Shown here one piece after another: positions 16,142 to 26,249 of a stretch of 29,401 bases of DNA. Source of the DNA: an uncultured Clostridia bacterium (GTDB taxonomy: Bacteria; Bacillota; Clostridia; TANB77; CAG-508); the NCBI GenBank assembly GCA_934169575.1, contig CAKPOA010000016.1, forward strand, positions 1-29,401, given 5' to 3'. Position numbers and translations under genes: made by a program. The first letter of the stretch is position 1; each line of letters begins with the position of its first letter. The notes below the pieces were generated by a model that worked only from the letters and a program-made list of their open reading frames with translations, was not told the origin of the DNA and searched no databases.

Positions 16142-16570
16142 ATGGCAGAAAAAGAAGTAGTTAAACAAATAAAATTACAAATAGAAGCTGGAAAGGCATC
16201 ACCAGCTCCACCAGTAGGACCAGCATTAGGTTCAGCAGGAATTAACATTATGCAATTTGTAAAAGAATTTAATGATAGAACTGCAAACCAAGCAGGATAT
16301 GTAATACCAGTAGTTATAACTGTATATAAAGATAAATCTTTCTCATTTATAACAAAAGTACCACCTGTTGCAGTATTAATCAAAAAAGCAGCAAATATAC
16401 AAAAAGGTTCAGGTGTTCCAAACAAAGATAAAGTTGCAACTTTAACTAAAGAACAAGTTAGAGCAATTGCAGAACAAAAAATGCCTGATTTAAATGCTGC
16501 ATCAATAGAAGCAGCTATGAGCATGGTAGCAGGAACTGCTCGTTCAATGGGTGTAACTGTTACAGATTAA
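16142..16570 (+). CDS. rplK: 50S ribosomal protein L11
   Basis: Component of the GTPase-associated centre. KQIKLQIEAGKASPAPPVGPALGSAGINIMQFVKEFNDRT is the proline-rich L11 N-terminal domain; the C-terminal RNA-binding part has GVPNKDKVATLTKEQVRAIAEQKMPDLNA and GTARSMGVTV. 142 residues, normal. Behind nusG with AAGGAGGTG. Confidence 0.97.
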   Translation: MAEKEVVKQIKLQIEAGKASPAPPVGPALGSAGINIMQFVKEFNDRTANQAGYVIPVVITVYKDKSFSFITKVPPVAVLIKKAANIQKGSGVPNKDKVATLTKEQVRAIAEQKMPDLNAASIEAAMSMVAGTARSMGVTVTD

Positions 16571-16618
16571 AAATAAAATTGGGAGAATGAAAATTCGATA
16601 AAACCAAAGGAGGATATT

Positions 16619-17290
16619 ATGAATAAAAGATATAGTGAAAGTTTAAAATTAGTAGAAAAAAACAAAAAATATGAAGCAAAAGAAGCTTTAAATGTAATTG
16701 AAAAAATGCCAAAAGCAAAATTTGATGAAACTGTAGAATTACACGTAAAATTAGGTGTAGATTCAAAACATGCAGATCAACAAGTTAGAGGTACAGTTGT
16801 ACTTCCAAATGGTACAGGTAAAACATTAAAAGTTTTAGTATTTGCAAAAGGACCAAAAGCAGAAGAAGCTGAAAAAGCAGGCGCTGATTTTGTTGGAGCA
16901 GAAGAATTAATACCAAAAATTCAAAATGATAATTGGTTTGATTATGATGTTGTAGTTGCAACTCCAGATATGATGGGTGTTGTAGGTAGATTAGGTAAAG
17001 TATTAGGACCAAAAGGATTAATGCCAAACCCTAAATCAGGAACTGTTACAATGGATGTAACAAAAGCTATTAATGAAATTAAATCTGGTAAAGTTGAATA
17101 TAGATTAGATAAAAATAATATTATCCATTTAGGAATTGGAAAAGTTTCTTTTGGAACAGATAAATTATTAGAAAATTATTCAACTGTATTAGATGCAATA
17201 ATTAAAGCAAAACCTGCTGCAGCAAAAGGTCAATACATAAAAAGTATTTCACTTTCTACAACTATGGGACCTGGAATATATGTTGAATAA
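16619..17290 (+). CDS. rplA: 50S ribosomal protein L1
   Basis: Builds the L1 stalk of the large subunit and often represses its own operon. KRYSESLKLVEKNKKYEAKEALNVIEKMPKAKFDETVELHVKLGVD, PDMMGVVGRLGKVLGPKGLMPNPKSGTV and KIEYR-like VEYRLDKNNIIHLGIGKVSF are typical; 223 residues, slightly short at the C-terminus. The ATG follows AAAGGAGG. Confidence 0.97.
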   Translation: MNKRYSESLKLVEKNKKYEAKEALNVIEKMPKAKFDETVELHVKLGVDSKHADQQVRGTVVLPNGTGKTLKVLVFAKGPKAEEAEKAGADFVGAEELIPKIQNDNWFDYDVVVATPDMMGVVGRLGKVLGPKGLMPNPKSGTVTMDVTKAINEIKSGKVEYRLDKNNIIHLGIGKVSFGTDKLLENYSTVLDAIIKAKPAAAKGQYIKSISLSTTMGPGIYVE

Positions 17291-17299
17291 AATAATATA

Positions 17300-17385
17300 G
17301 GCCAAAGACAGTAGGCACTTATAAGTCCTACCGAGGTGTATTGAGAAAAACACTCTTTATACCTGTGGGCTTAAAGAGTGTTTTT
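17300..17385 (+). promoter_or_regulatory. L10 leader (ribosomal protein L10 autoregulatory RNA) with attenuator hairpin
   Basis: The gap between rplA and rplJ contains gccaaagacagtaggcactt, aagtcctaccgaggtgta and tacctgtgggctt, the typical parts of the L10 leader bound by L10(L12)4. It ends in a 14-base-pair hairpin aaaaacactcttta / taaagagtgttttt (17346-17359 with 17372-17385) with a T run, suited to be an attenuator alternative to the L10-bound form. It therefore probably sets rplJL expression. Confidence 0.85.
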
Positions 17386-17444
17386 GAAATTAGAATTACA
17401 TTAAAAATGTAAATATATAAACAAAAATTAGGAGGTGAACAGAA

Positions 17445-17945
17445 GTGGCAAACGAAAAAAACATTAACATGAAAAAAGAACAAGTAGCTGAATTAAGTAA
17501 CAAAATCAAAGAATCTAATTTAGTACTATTAGTTGATTATAGAGGAATTAATGTTGATGAAGTTACAACATTAAGAAATGAATTAAGAAACACAGAAGCT
17601 GAATATAAAGTTATAAAAAATAATATAACAAAAAGAGCTTTAGAAGCTGCTGGAATCGAAGGGTTAGAAGAAAAACTTGAAGGACCTACAGCTGTAATCA
17701 TGACATCTGGAGATTATTTAGAACCTACAAAAGTTATATATAATTTCACAAAAGATCATGATTTCTATAAAATTAAAGGTGGAGTTATTGAAGGTAAAGT
17801 AATGACTGCTGAAGAAATTATAACTTTGGCAAAATTACCATCAAGAGAACAACTTTTATCTATGCTTGCTGGAGCATTGCTTGGAAATATTTCAAAACTT
17901 GCAATTGCTTTAGATCAAGTAAAAATGCAAAAAGAAAATGCGTAA
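17445..17945 (+). CDS. rplJ: 50S ribosomal protein L10
   Basis: Anchors the L7/L12 dimers at the stalk base. ELSNKIKESNLVLLVDYRGINVDEVTTLRNELR and VIKNNITKRALEAAGIEGLEEKLEGPTAVI are conserved; the C-terminal helix binds L12. GTG start behind AGGAGGTGA; 166 residues. Controlled by the leader upstream. Confidence 0.97.
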   Translation: MANEKNINMKKEQVAELSNKIKESNLVLLVDYRGINVDEVTTLRNELRNTEAEYKVIKNNITKRALEAAGIEGLEEKLEGPTAVIMTSGDYLEPTKVIYNFTKDHDFYKIKGGVIEGKVMTAEEIITLAKLPSREQLLSMLAGALLGNISKLAIALDQVKMQKENA

Positions 17946-18004
17946 ATTATTAGAGTAGCGAACTTATATCGCAATAAAATATATTAAAATGGAGGATTTT
18001 TAAA

Positions 18005-18370
18005 ATGAGTAAAGAAGAAATGATTGAAGAAATCAAAAAAATGACAGTTGTTGAATTAGCTGATTTAGTAAAAGCTATTGAAGAAGAATTTGGAGTATCT
18101 GCTGTTGCAGCAGCTGCACCAGTAGCAGGAGGAGCTGCAGGAGCTGCAGCTGAAGAAAAAACATCATTTAATGTTGTTTTAAAAGAAGCTGGAGATCAAA
18201 AAATTAAAGTTATAAAAGTAGTTAGAGATGCTACAGGTTTAGGATTAAAAGAAGCTAAAGATTTAGTTGATGGAGCTCCTAAAACAGTTAAAGAAAATGC
18301 AAGCAAAGAAGAAGCTGAAGAATTAAAAGCTAAATTTGAAGAAGTTGGAGCTGTTATTGAATTACAATAA
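18005..18370 (+). CDS. rplL: 50S ribosomal protein L7/L12
   Basis: Stalk protein that recruits translational GTPases. N-terminal dimer part (EMIEEIKKMTVVELADLVKAIEEEFGVSA), alanine/glycine hinge (about residues 35-55) and C-terminal factor-binding domain (FNVVLKEAGDQKIKVIKVVRDATGLGLKEAKDLVDGAPK). 121 residues. A strong terminator follows directly, so rpoB is not part of this transcript. Confidence 0.97.
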   Translation: MSKEEMIEEIKKMTVVELADLVKAIEEEFGVSAVAAAAPVAGGAAGAAAEEKTSFNVVLKEAGDQKIKVIKVVRDATGLGLKEAKDLVDGAPKTVKENASKEEAEELKAKFEEVGAVIELQ

Positions 18371-18378
18371 TTATTATC

Positions 18379-18415
18379 AAAAACACTAGAAAGTATAATA
18401 CTTTTTAGTGTTTTT
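18379..18415 (+). terminator. Intrinsic terminator of the rplJL operon
   Basis: A 17-base-pair stem with a single G-T pair (18379-18395 with 18399-18415, loop taa) followed by further T bases. Confidence 0.9.
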
Positions 18416-18428
18416 TTTGTGAAAAATA

Positions 18429-18456
18429 TTGACATCACTTTTAAAGCTGATATAAT
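18429..18456 (+). promoter_or_regulatory. Promoter of the ABC transporter genes
   Basis: TTGACA (18429-18434), spacer of 16 bases, TATAAT (18451-18456), about 35 bases before the start at 18490. Confidence 0.8.
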
Positions 18457-18489
18457 AAAATGGTAATATTATACAAAAAGGAGATAAAA

Positions 18490-19191
18490 ATGTCTTATAT
18501 AAAATTTGAAAATGTAAATAAAAAATATCAAATGGGAGAAGTATCAATAAATGCTTTAAATGATACAAATTTTGACATAAAAAAGGGTGAATTAGTAGTA
18601 ATAGTAGGACCATCTGGAGCTGGAAAAACTACTACTTTAAATATACTTGGAGGAATGGATAAAGCCACATCAGGAAAAGTATTTGTAGATAATAAAGAAA
18701 TAACAAACTTAAATAATAAACAATTAATAAAATATAGGAGAAATGAAATTGGGTTTGTATTTCAATTTTATAATTTAGTTCAAAATTTAACTGCAAAAGA
18801 AAATGTAGAGCTTGCAACACAGCTTTGTTCTGATGCATTAAATGTTGATGAGATATTAGAAAAAGTAGGACTTACAGATAGAAAAGATAATTTTCCATCA
18901 CAATTATCTGGAGGAGAACAACAAAGAGTAGCAATAGCAAGGGCAATAGCAAAAAATCCAAAACTTTTATTATGTGATGAACCAACAGGTGCATTGGATT
19001 ATACAACTGGAAAAAGTATATTGAAATTATTACAAGATATGTCAAGAAAAGAGAATATAACAGTTGTAATTATAACACATAATACAGCAATTACTCCAAT
19101 GGCAGATAAAGTAATTCATTTTAAAAATGGTACTGCAGAAAATATTGAGGTAAATAAAATGCCTAGATCAATTGATGAAATTGAATGGTAA
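18490..19191 (+). CDS. ABC transporter ATP-binding protein (LolD/MacB-type)
   Basis: ATPase of an FtsX-type ABC system. Walker A GPSGAGKTT at residues 40-48, Q-loop FVFQFYNLV around 89-97, signature LSGGEQQ at 139-145, Walker B LLLCDEPTGALD at 159-170, and H-loop H197. The start at 18490 (MSYIKFENVNKKY) is preferred over the in-frame 18460 because AAAGGAGA precedes it and the -10 box ends at 18456. It is 233 residues and 13 bases from the permease gene, so both form one unit. Confidence 0.93.
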   Translation: MSYIKFENVNKKYQMGEVSINALNDTNFDIKKGELVVIVGPSGAGKTTTLNILGGMDKATSGKVFVDNKEITNLNNKQLIKYRRNEIGFVFQFYNLVQNLTAKENVELATQLCSDALNVDEILEKVGLTDRKDNFPSQLSGGEQQRVAIARAIAKNPKLLLCDEPTGALDYTTGKSILKLLQDMSRKENITVVIITHNTAITPMADKVIHFKNGTAENIEVNKMPRSIDEIEW

Positions 19192-19204
19192 TAAAGGAGA
19201 ATTT

Positions 19205-21757
19205 ATGAAAAAATCATTATGGAAAAATAATTTTAAAACAATAAAAAATACAAGAAGAAGATTTATTTCAATTTTAGTAATGGCTTTTTTAGGAGTAGGA
19301 TTTTTTTCAGGTTTAGTTGCAACAAGTCCAGATATGTTAGATACATTAGATAAATATACAGATAACAATAAAATGTATGATATAGATATTGTATCAACTT
19401 TAGGTTTAACTAAAGATGATTTAGATGAAATTAATAAAATTGATGGTGTCCAAAAAGCTTATGGTATTCAAACAAAAGATTCAATGACTGAGTTTAACGA
19501 AATTGAAAACCCTTGTAAAGTAATTGAATATAATGAAAATATAAATGTTCCAACTGTAATTTCAGGAAGATTACCAGAAAATTCTGATGAATGTTTATTA
19601 GATGCAAATTATCATATTAATGAAAGTGCTGAGCAATTTATAGGGAAAAAAATAACATTACAAAATGATGAAAAAGATGAAAATGGAAATCCATATTTTA
19701 CACAAAAGGAATTTACAGTTGTTGGAATTGCTGAATCACCTATTTATATTTCAAATGAAAGAGAGAATACATCTATAGGAAGTGGGAAAATTGCATATTT
19801 CATATATGTAAAAAATGATGTTATCCAAATGGATTATTATACTGAAATAGGTGTAAAAGTAAAAGATACTGAGCAAGAAGTAACCAACAGTGATGCTTAT
19901 CTTGAAAAAGTAAATACAGTAATTGGAAAAATTGAAAATATTAAAGAACAAAGAGAAAATGCAAGATATGATGAGATGGTAAGCAAAATAGAAGAACAAA
20001 TAGAACAATTACAAACATTATATGGTGGAAATTTAGAATTAGTACAACAACAAATAAATGCAGCTAAAGAGGAAATAAATAAAATAGAAAAACCAAAATG
20101 GTATATTTATGATAGATTAGATAATACTGGATATTCAAATATTTTTGATGCAATAAAAACTATGTCTAATATATCAAAATTATTTCCTGTGATATTTTAT
20201 TTGGTTGCTGTTCTTATAAGCTTAACATCAATGACAAGAATGATAGAAGAAGAAAGAATAGAAATAGGAACATTGAAATCTTTGGGATATAATAATTTGC
20301 AGATAATATCAAAATATATTTTATATGCATTTTTAGCTTGTGTAATAGGTGGAGTTATAGGAATGTCTGTAGGATTTTATTTATTACCTAATATTGTTTG
20401 GATATTATATTCTATGATTTACAAAGTTCCTGAATTCAGTGTGACATATAGATTTGATATTGGGCTTGCGGGAATAATACTTAGTTTTATATGTATAGGT
20501 GGTGCAACATTATATGTAGCACATCAAGAATTAAAGCAAATGCCATCTGTTTTAATGAGACCAAAGCCTCCTAAAAATGGAAAAAAGATTTTGCTTGAAA
20601 GAATAAAATTTATTTGGAATAAAATGTCTTTTTCAAAAAAAGTTACTGCAAGAAATATTTTTAGATATAAAAAAAGAGCTATAATGACAATTGTAGGAAT
20701 TGCAGGTTGTACAGGATTAATGCTTACAGGTTTTGGAATAAGGGATTCTGTTGTAGATATTCCTGATGCACAATTTAAAAGGATTTTTAAATATGAAGCA
20801 TCTGTATCTTTGATGAATACAGATAGTTTAGATGATTTAGAAGAATATTTAAATTCAAACGAAAATGTTGAAGATTATTGTAAAATTGATGGACTTGCAG
20901 GAAAACTTAAAAACAATGATTTGAGTTTTAATGTAACAACATTTGTACCAGAAAATACAGAAGAATTTTATAAAATATGTAATTTGAAAAATAGAGAAAA
21001 TGGTGAAGAAATAGAATTAGATAATGATGGGATAATTATAACAGATAAAATAGCAGATGAGTTAAATGTAAAAGTTGGAGATGAAGTGGTTTTTATAGAT
21101 AGTGATGATATTGAACATAATTTAAAAATTGATGGAATTGTTCAAAACTATGTTTCTCATTATGTATATATGACAGAAGAATTTTATGAAGATAATGTAA
21201 ATACATTTAAAACAAATATGGTTTTAATAAATACAAAGAATTTAAATAATGAAGAAAAAAGTAAGTTATCTGAGGATATTTTAAATATTAATGGTGTTGC
21301 ATCTATATCTATAATAGATGATTTGATGAAAACAGTAAGTGATATGTTAAATACAATGAATTATGTTGTTGTAATTTTGATTGTTGCATCTGCATTACTT
21401 GCATTTGTTGTTTTATATAATTTAGCTAATATTAATATTGGTGAAAGACAAAGAGAAATTGCCACATTAAAAGTATTAGGTTTTTATGATAAAGAAGTTG
21501 ATAATTATATAAATAAGGAAAATATTATTTTTACTATTATTGGAATAGTATTAGGACTGATTTTGGGTACATTTTTAACAACAGCAATTATTTCAAGTAT
21601 TGAAATTGATTCTTTAAGATTTTTTAGAAATATTAATGTTATGAGTTATGTGTATTCTGCTATAATAACTGCACTATTTTCTATGATAGTTAATTGGATA
21701 ATACATTTTGTATTAAAGAAAATCGATATGATTGAAAGCTTAAAAAGTGTAGAATAA
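19205..21757 (+). CDS. ABC transporter permease, FtsX-like
   Basis: Membrane partner of the preceding ATPase, 850 residues. The N-terminus NNFKTIKNTRRRFISILVMAFLGVGFFSGL is a first membrane helix; a large extracytoplasmic domain with a short coiled coil (about residues 240-290, KIEEQIEQLQTLYGGNLELVQQQI) follows, then an FtsX domain (LFPVIFYLVAVLISLTSMTRMIEEERIEIGTLKSLGYNNLQI). A second module repeats the plan: NIFRYKKRAIMTIVGIAG, another outer domain, and a C-terminal FtsX domain (LLAFVVLYNLANINIGERQREIATLKVLGF). This 4+4 arrangement is common in Bacillota exporters of unknown substrate. The ATG at 19205 has AAAGGAGA; a longer frame from 19172 would overlap the ATPase gene. Confidence 0.9.
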   Translation: MKKSLWKNNFKTIKNTRRRFISILVMAFLGVGFFSGLVATSPDMLDTLDKYTDNNKMYDIDIVSTLGLTKDDLDEINKIDGVQKAYGIQTKDSMTEFNEIENPCKVIEYNENINVPTVISGRLPENSDECLLDANYHINESAEQFIGKKITLQNDEKDENGNPYFTQKEFTVVGIAESPIYISNERENTSIGSGKIAYFIYVKNDVIQMDYYTEIGVKVKDTEQEVTNSDAYLEKVNTVIGKIENIKEQRENARYDEMVSKIEEQIEQLQTLYGGNLELVQQQINAAKEEINKIEKPKWYIYDRLDNTGYSNIFDAIKTMSNISKLFPVIFYLVAVLISLTSMTRMIEEERIEIGTLKSLGYNNLQIISKYILYAFLACVIGGVIGMSVGFYLLPNIVWILYSMIYKVPEFSVTYRFDIGLAGIILSFICIGGATLYVAHQELKQMPSVLMRPKPPKNGKKILLERIKFIWNKMSFSKKVTARNIFRYKKRAIMTIVGIAGCTGLMLTGFGIRDSVVDIPDAQFKRIFKYEASVSLMNTDSLDDLEEYLNSNENVEDYCKIDGLAGKLKNNDLSFNVTTFVPENTEEFYKICNLKNRENGEEIELDNDGIIITDKIADELNVKVGDEVVFIDSDDIEHNLKIDGIVQNYVSHYVYMTEEFYEDNVNTFKTNMVLINTKNLNNEEKSKLSEDILNINGVASISIIDDLMKTVSDMLNTMNYVVVILIVASALLAFVVLYNLANINIGERQREIATLKVLGFYDKEVDNYINKENIIFTIIGIVLGLILGTFLTTAIISSIEIDSLRFFRNINVMSYVYSAIITALFSMIVNWIIHFVLKKIDMIESLKSVE

Positions 21758-21779
21758 TATCATTTAAGGGGTGGCAAAT

Positions 21780-24700
21780 TTGAAAAATATAGGTGAAGTA
21801 TTTAGTGATTATAAAACAGAAAGTAATATAAAATTAGCACAAATTGAAGGTATGAATCTTTTAAAAAAAGTAAATGTATTAGAAATTAATATAATAAGTA
21901 CAGAATATATTGAAATAAAAGAATTGTGGTTTTTTGAGCAATTTTTAAGAGAAAGATTTATGTTTTCAAATATAGATATAAAAATTAAATATGAAGAAAA
22001 TGTTAATATTAAACCTATTGAAAAAGAATGGATAAATTTAGTAGCATATATGGTTCATAAATATCCATTAATGAAACCAATGATTTTGCTTAAAAGTACA
22101 ATTGATGTAAATGATAAAAATATTAATGTAAATATGAAAATTAGAGGAGCTGATTTCTTAAGGGCAAAAAAATTGGATAGAGAACTTGAGAGAACTATAA
22201 AAAATCTATTTAATTTAAATTACAAAATTAATTTTGTGGAGGTTTTGAATAGTGAAGAACAGGCAAAATTATTGGAAAATGTAGAGCTAAATAAAAAACA
22301 AGCTATAGAAAGGGCATTAGAACATATGCAATTAGGTGAAAAAATTGCAGATGAAAGAAGAGAACAAGAAAAAACAGAAAAAGCTAAAAATAATAATGAA
22401 TCTATTCCTCCTATTCCACCTCCAGAAGAACCGCAAATGTTAGAATTTGATGAGGAAACACCACTTATTTATGGTAGAAATCCGAATTTAAAAACAAAAA
22501 TAATTAGTGTTGCTGATATTTCACCAGAAGATGATATTGCGGCAATAGTTGGTGAAATATTAAGTGGAAGTATTGAAGAAAGAGAACTTAAGAGTGGAAA
22601 GTTTTTAATTTCTTTTAATGTATATGATGGAACAAGTACTATAACATGCAAATTATTTACAAAACCAGAGGAGAAAGCAAAAGTTTTAAAACGTATGAAA
22701 TCTGCAAAAGGTGTAAAACTTGAAGGCAAAGCAGGAATTAGCAATTTCTCTCATGAACTTGAAATTATAGTAAATATTTTAATTGAAACAGAAGGAATTA
22801 AGAAAGTGGTGAGAGAAGATTTAGCTGAAGTAAAAAGAGTCGAATTACATATGCATACACAAATGAGTCAAATGGATGCAATGACATCTGCTACAGATTT
22901 AATAAAACGTGCAATGAAATGGGGATGGAAATCAATTGCAATCACAGATCATGGTGTGGTACAAGCTTTTCCAGAAGCACATAAATTGCTTGGGGTAGAT
23001 AATCCAGATATGAAAATTATATATGGTGTTGAAGCATATCTTGTGCCAAATGGTACACCTATTGTTACAAATGATAAAGGACAAGATATTGATACTACAT
23101 ATTGTGTATTAGACTTAGAAACAACAGGTTTTTCACCTAAAACTGAAAAAATTACTGAAGTTGGAATTATGAAAATTAAAGATGGAAAAGTAATAGATGA
23201 ATTTAGTACATTTGTAAATCCTGAAAAGCCAATTCCACCTAAAGTAGTAGAAGTTACAAATATAACAGATGATATGGTGCAAGATGCTGAGACAATTGAT
23301 AAAATTTTTCCGAAAATTTTAGAATTTATAGATGGTTCTGTTTTAGTTGCACATAATGCGTCTTTTGATATGGGATTTTTAAAATATAATGCAAAACAGC
23401 TTGGATATGAGTTTGATTATACATATGTTGATACATTGGCACTTTCAAGAAAGATTTTTCCTGATTTAAAAAAATATAAACTTGGAAAAATTGCAGAATA
23501 TTTGAAAATAAAAGTTGAAGTTGCACACCGTGCTTTAGATGATGTTGATACAACAGTTAAAGTATATAATGAAATGATGAAAATATTAAAAGAACGTGGG
23601 GCTACAAGTGTAAAAGATATAGGTGAAAAAGCAAGTGCGAAAGGTGTAGATTCAGAAGAATATAAAAAATTAAGACCATATCATGCAATTATTCTTGCCA
23701 AAAATTATGTGGGATTAAAAAATTTATATAAACTTGTGTCTCTTTCACATTTACATTATTTTTATAAAAAACCAAGAATATTAAAAAGTTTATATAAAAA
23801 ATATTCTGAAGGTTTAATTTTAGGTAGTGCATGTGAGGCAGGTGAATTATATCAGGCAATTGAACTTGGAAGATCAGATGAGGAGATAGAAGAAATTGCA
23901 CAAAGTTATGATTATCTTGAAATACAGCCAATAGGTAATAATGAATTTTTAATTAGAAATGGTGTTGTTGCAGATAAAGAGGCTTTAAAGGATATTAATA
24001 GAAAAATTGTTGAACTTGGCGAAAAATTGAATAAACCTGTTGTTGCAACTTGTGATGTTCATTTTATGGATCCACAAGATGAAGTTTATAGACGTATTTT
24101 AGAAGCGGGACAAGGATATAAAGATGCTGATAATCAAGCACCATTATATTTAAGAACAACAAATGAAATGCTTGAGGAATTCAAATATTTAGGAACTGAA
24201 AAAGCTTATGAAGTTGTAGTTACAAATACAAATAAAATTGCAGATATGTGTGAACAAATTTCACCAATATCACTTGAAAAATGTCCTCCACATATTCCTG
24301 GTTGTGAAAAAACTATAAAAGATATTGCATATGGAAAAGCACATGAATTATATGGTGAAACTTTGCCAGATATAGTTCAAAATAGATTAGATAAAGAACT
24401 TGATTCTATAATAAAAAATGGTTTCTCTGTTATGTATATAATTGCACAAAAATTAGTATGGAAATCTAATGAAGATGGATATATAGTTGGTTCACGTGGT
24501 TCTGTTGGTTCTTCTTTTGTAGCTAATATGACAGGAATTACAGAAGTTAATTCACTCCCAGCACATTATAGATGCCCAAATTGTAAATACTCTGATTTTA
24601 CAGATTATGGTTATCAAAATGGTTTTGATTTACCAGATAAAGAATGTCCAAAATGTGGTCATAAATTAGATAAAGATGGAATGGATATCCCTTTTGAAAC

Positions 24701-26174
24701 ATTTTTAGGATTTAATGGTGATAAAGAACCAGATATTGATTTAAACTTTTCTGGAGAATATCAAGCAAAAGCACATAAATATACAGAAGTTATTTTTGGA
24801 AAAGGAACAACTTTTAAGGCTGGAACAATTGGAACTATTGCAGAAAAGACTGCATATGGTTATGTCAAAAAATATTTTGAGGAAAGAAATATTCCTGTAA
24901 GTAGTGCAGAAACTACAAGACTTTCTGAAGGATGTACAGGTATAAAAAGAACAACAGGCCAACACCCAGGAGGAATTATAGTTGTTCCAAAAGGAAGAGA
25001 AATTTATGAATTTACACCTGTTCAACATCCAGCAGATGATCCAAATTCAGATATTATTACTACACATTTTGATTATCACTCAATAGATCAAAATTTATTA
25101 AAACTTGATATTCTTGGACACGACGATCCGACAGTAATTAGAATGTTACAAGATTTAACAGGTATTGACCCTACAAAAGTTCCACTTGATGATAAAGAAA
25201 CAATGTCTTTATTTCGTTCTACAGAAGCATTAGGTGTTACACCAGAACAAATAAAATCAAAAGTTGGAAGTTATGGAGTGCCTGAATTTGGTACAAAATT
25301 TGTAAGAGGAATGCTTGTTGATACAAAACCTACAACATTTGATGAACTTATAAGAATTTCTGGTTTATCACATGGTACAGATGTGTGGCTAAATAATGCT
25401 CAAGATTTAGTAAAAGATGGAACTGTTACATTAAAAGATGCTATATGTTGTCGTGATGATATTATGATTTATTTAATAAAAAAAGGATTAGATCCAAATA
25501 AATCTTTTAAAATTATGGAATCTGTTCGTAAGGGAAAAGTTGCTAAAGGAAAAGAACCTAAGTGGGAAGAATATAAAAAATTAATGAAACAACATGATGT
25601 TCCAGACTGGTATATAAAATCATGTGAAAAGATAAAATATATGTTCCCAAAAGCACATGCTGCAGCTTATGTTACAAATGCTTTTAGAATTGCATGGTTT
25701 AAAGTTCATCAACCTAAAGCATATTATAGTGCATTTTTCTCTATAAGAGCTTCAGATAATTTTGATGCATCTTGTATGATTTTTGGAAAAGAAAAAGTAA
25801 AAAATAAGATGAAAGAAATTGATATTCAAGGCAATTCTGCAACTAAAAAAGATCAAGATATGTATCCAGTTTTGGAACTTGTTCTTGAGATGTATGAAAG
25901 AGGTTTGAAATTTTTACCAATTGATTTATATAAATCTCATTGGAAAAATTTTAGAATTGAAGGAGATGATATTAGACCACCTATTAATAGTATACCAGGT
26001 CTTGGACCTATTGCTGCTGAGTCTATTTATAAAGCTGCAGCAGAAGAGGAATTTATGTCTATTGATGAAATTAGAATGAGGGCTAAAGTAGGTGATTCTG
26101 TTATTGAATTACTTAGAGAATATGGTTGTTTACAAGGACTGCCAGAAAGTAATCAATTAAGTCTTTTTGGTTAA
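21780..26174 (+). CDS. polC: DNA polymerase III, PolC-type (Gram-positive alpha subunit)
   Basis: Main replicative DNA polymerase of Bacillota, with built-in proofreading. In order: N-terminal domains and OB fold (IAAIVGEILSGSIEERELKSG, about residues 255-330), PHP domain (VELHMHTQMSQMDAM from about 354), inserted DEDD exonuclease (VLDLETTGFSP at about 442; VAHNASFDMGFL at about 522), PHP remainder, zinc site (CPNCKYSDF and CPKCGHK, about 931-960), catalytic core with PDIDLNFSGEYQ (about 983), and the C-terminal clamp-binding end QLSLFG (1459-1464). All parts are intact. TTG at 21780 is preferred to the in-frame GTG at 21771 because AAGGGGTGG then serves as ribosome binding site; 1464 residues. 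Confidence 0.97.
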   Translation: MKNIGEVFSDYKTESNIKLAQIEGMNLLKKVNVLEINIISTEYIEIKELWFFEQFLRERFMFSNIDIKIKYEENVNIKPIEKEWINLVAYMVHKYPLMKPMILLKSTIDVNDKNINVNMKIRGADFLRAKKLDRELERTIKNLFNLNYKINFVEVLNSEEQAKLLENVELNKKQAIERALEHMQLGEKIADERREQEKTEKAKNNNESIPPIPPPEEPQMLEFDEETPLIYGRNPNLKTKIISVADISPEDDIAAIVGEILSGSIEERELKSGKFLISFNVYDGTSTITCKLFTKPEEKAKVLKRMKSAKGVKLEGKAGISNFSHELEIIVNILIETEGIKKVVREDLAEVKRVELHMHTQMSQMDAMTSATDLIKRAMKWGWKSIAITDHGVVQAFPEAHKLLGVDNPDMKIIYGVEAYLVPNGTPIVTNDKGQDIDTTYCVLDLETTGFSPKTEKITEVGIMKIKDGKVIDEFSTFVNPEKPIPPKVVEVTNITDDMVQDAETIDKIFPKILEFIDGSVLVAHNASFDMGFLKYNAKQLGYEFDYTYVDTLALSRKIFPDLKKYKLGKIAEYLKIKVEVAHRALDDVDTTVKVYNEMMKILKERGATSVKDIGEKASAKGVDSEEYKKLRPYHAIILAKNYVGLKNLYKLVSLSHLHYFYKKPRILKSLYKKYSEGLILGSACEAGELYQAIELGRSDEEIEEIAQSYDYLEIQPIGNNEFLIRNGVVADKEALKDINRKIVELGEKLNKPVVATCDVHFMDPQDEVYRRILEAGQGYKDADNQAPLYLRTTNEMLEEFKYLGTEKAYEVVVTNTNKIADMCEQISPISLEKCPPHIPGCEKTIKDIAYGKAHELYGETLPDIVQNRLDKELDSIIKNGFSVMYIIAQKLVWKSNEDGYIVGSRGSVGSSFVANMTGITEVNSLPAHYRCPNCKYSDFTDYGYQNGFDLPDKECPKCGHKLDKDGMDIPFETFLGFNGDKEPDIDLNFSGEYQAKAHKYTEVIFGKGTTFKAGTIGTIAEKTAYGYVKKYFEERNIPVSSAETTRLSEGCTGIKRTTGQHPGGIIVVPKGREIYEFTPVQHPADDPNSDIITTHFDYHSIDQNLLKLDILGHDDPTVIRMLQDLTGIDPTKVPLDDKETMSLFRSTEALGVTPEQIKSKVGSYGVPEFGTKFVRGMLVDTKPTTFDELIRISGLSHGTDVWLNNAQDLVKDGTVTLKDAICCRDDIMIYLIKKGLDPNKSFKIMESVRKGKVAKGKEPKWEEYKKLMKQHDVPDWYIKSCEKIKYMFPKAHAAAYVTNAFRIAWFKVHQPKAYYSAFFSIRASDNFDASCMIFGKEKVKNKMKEIDIQGNSATKKDQDMYPVLELVLEMYERGLKFLPIDLYKSHWKNFRIEGDDIRPPINSIPGLGPIAAESIYKAAAEEEFMSIDEIRMRAKVGDSVIELLREYGCLQGLPESNQLSLFG

Positions 26175-26188
26175 TTTTAGCTTTGGTA

Positions 26189-26217
26189 TTGAAAAATGTT
26201 AAAAAATGTTATAAAAT
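26189..26217 (+). promoter_or_regulatory. Promoter of the M23 peptidase gene
   Basis: TTGAAA (26189-26194), 17-base spacer, TAAAAT (26212-26217), about 30 bases before the start codon. The -10 also overlaps a TATAAA. Confidence 0.6.
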
Positions 26218-26249
26218 ATAGGCGATGATAAAAAAAGGAATGATAATAA

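Noticed and set aside
16785..17027. Leucine-rich minus-strand frames opposite rplA and other genes
   Set aside because: They are antisense shadows of A-rich conserved coding sequence; the plus-strand ribosomal genes account for the region.
22469..22744. Minus-strand frame within polC
   Set aside because: It lies fully inside the conserved OB-fold coding region and has no ribosome binding site.
24574..24670. Cysteine-rich segment of polC considered as an inserted zinc-ribbon domain
   Set aside because: A zinc site at this place is a normal part of PolC.
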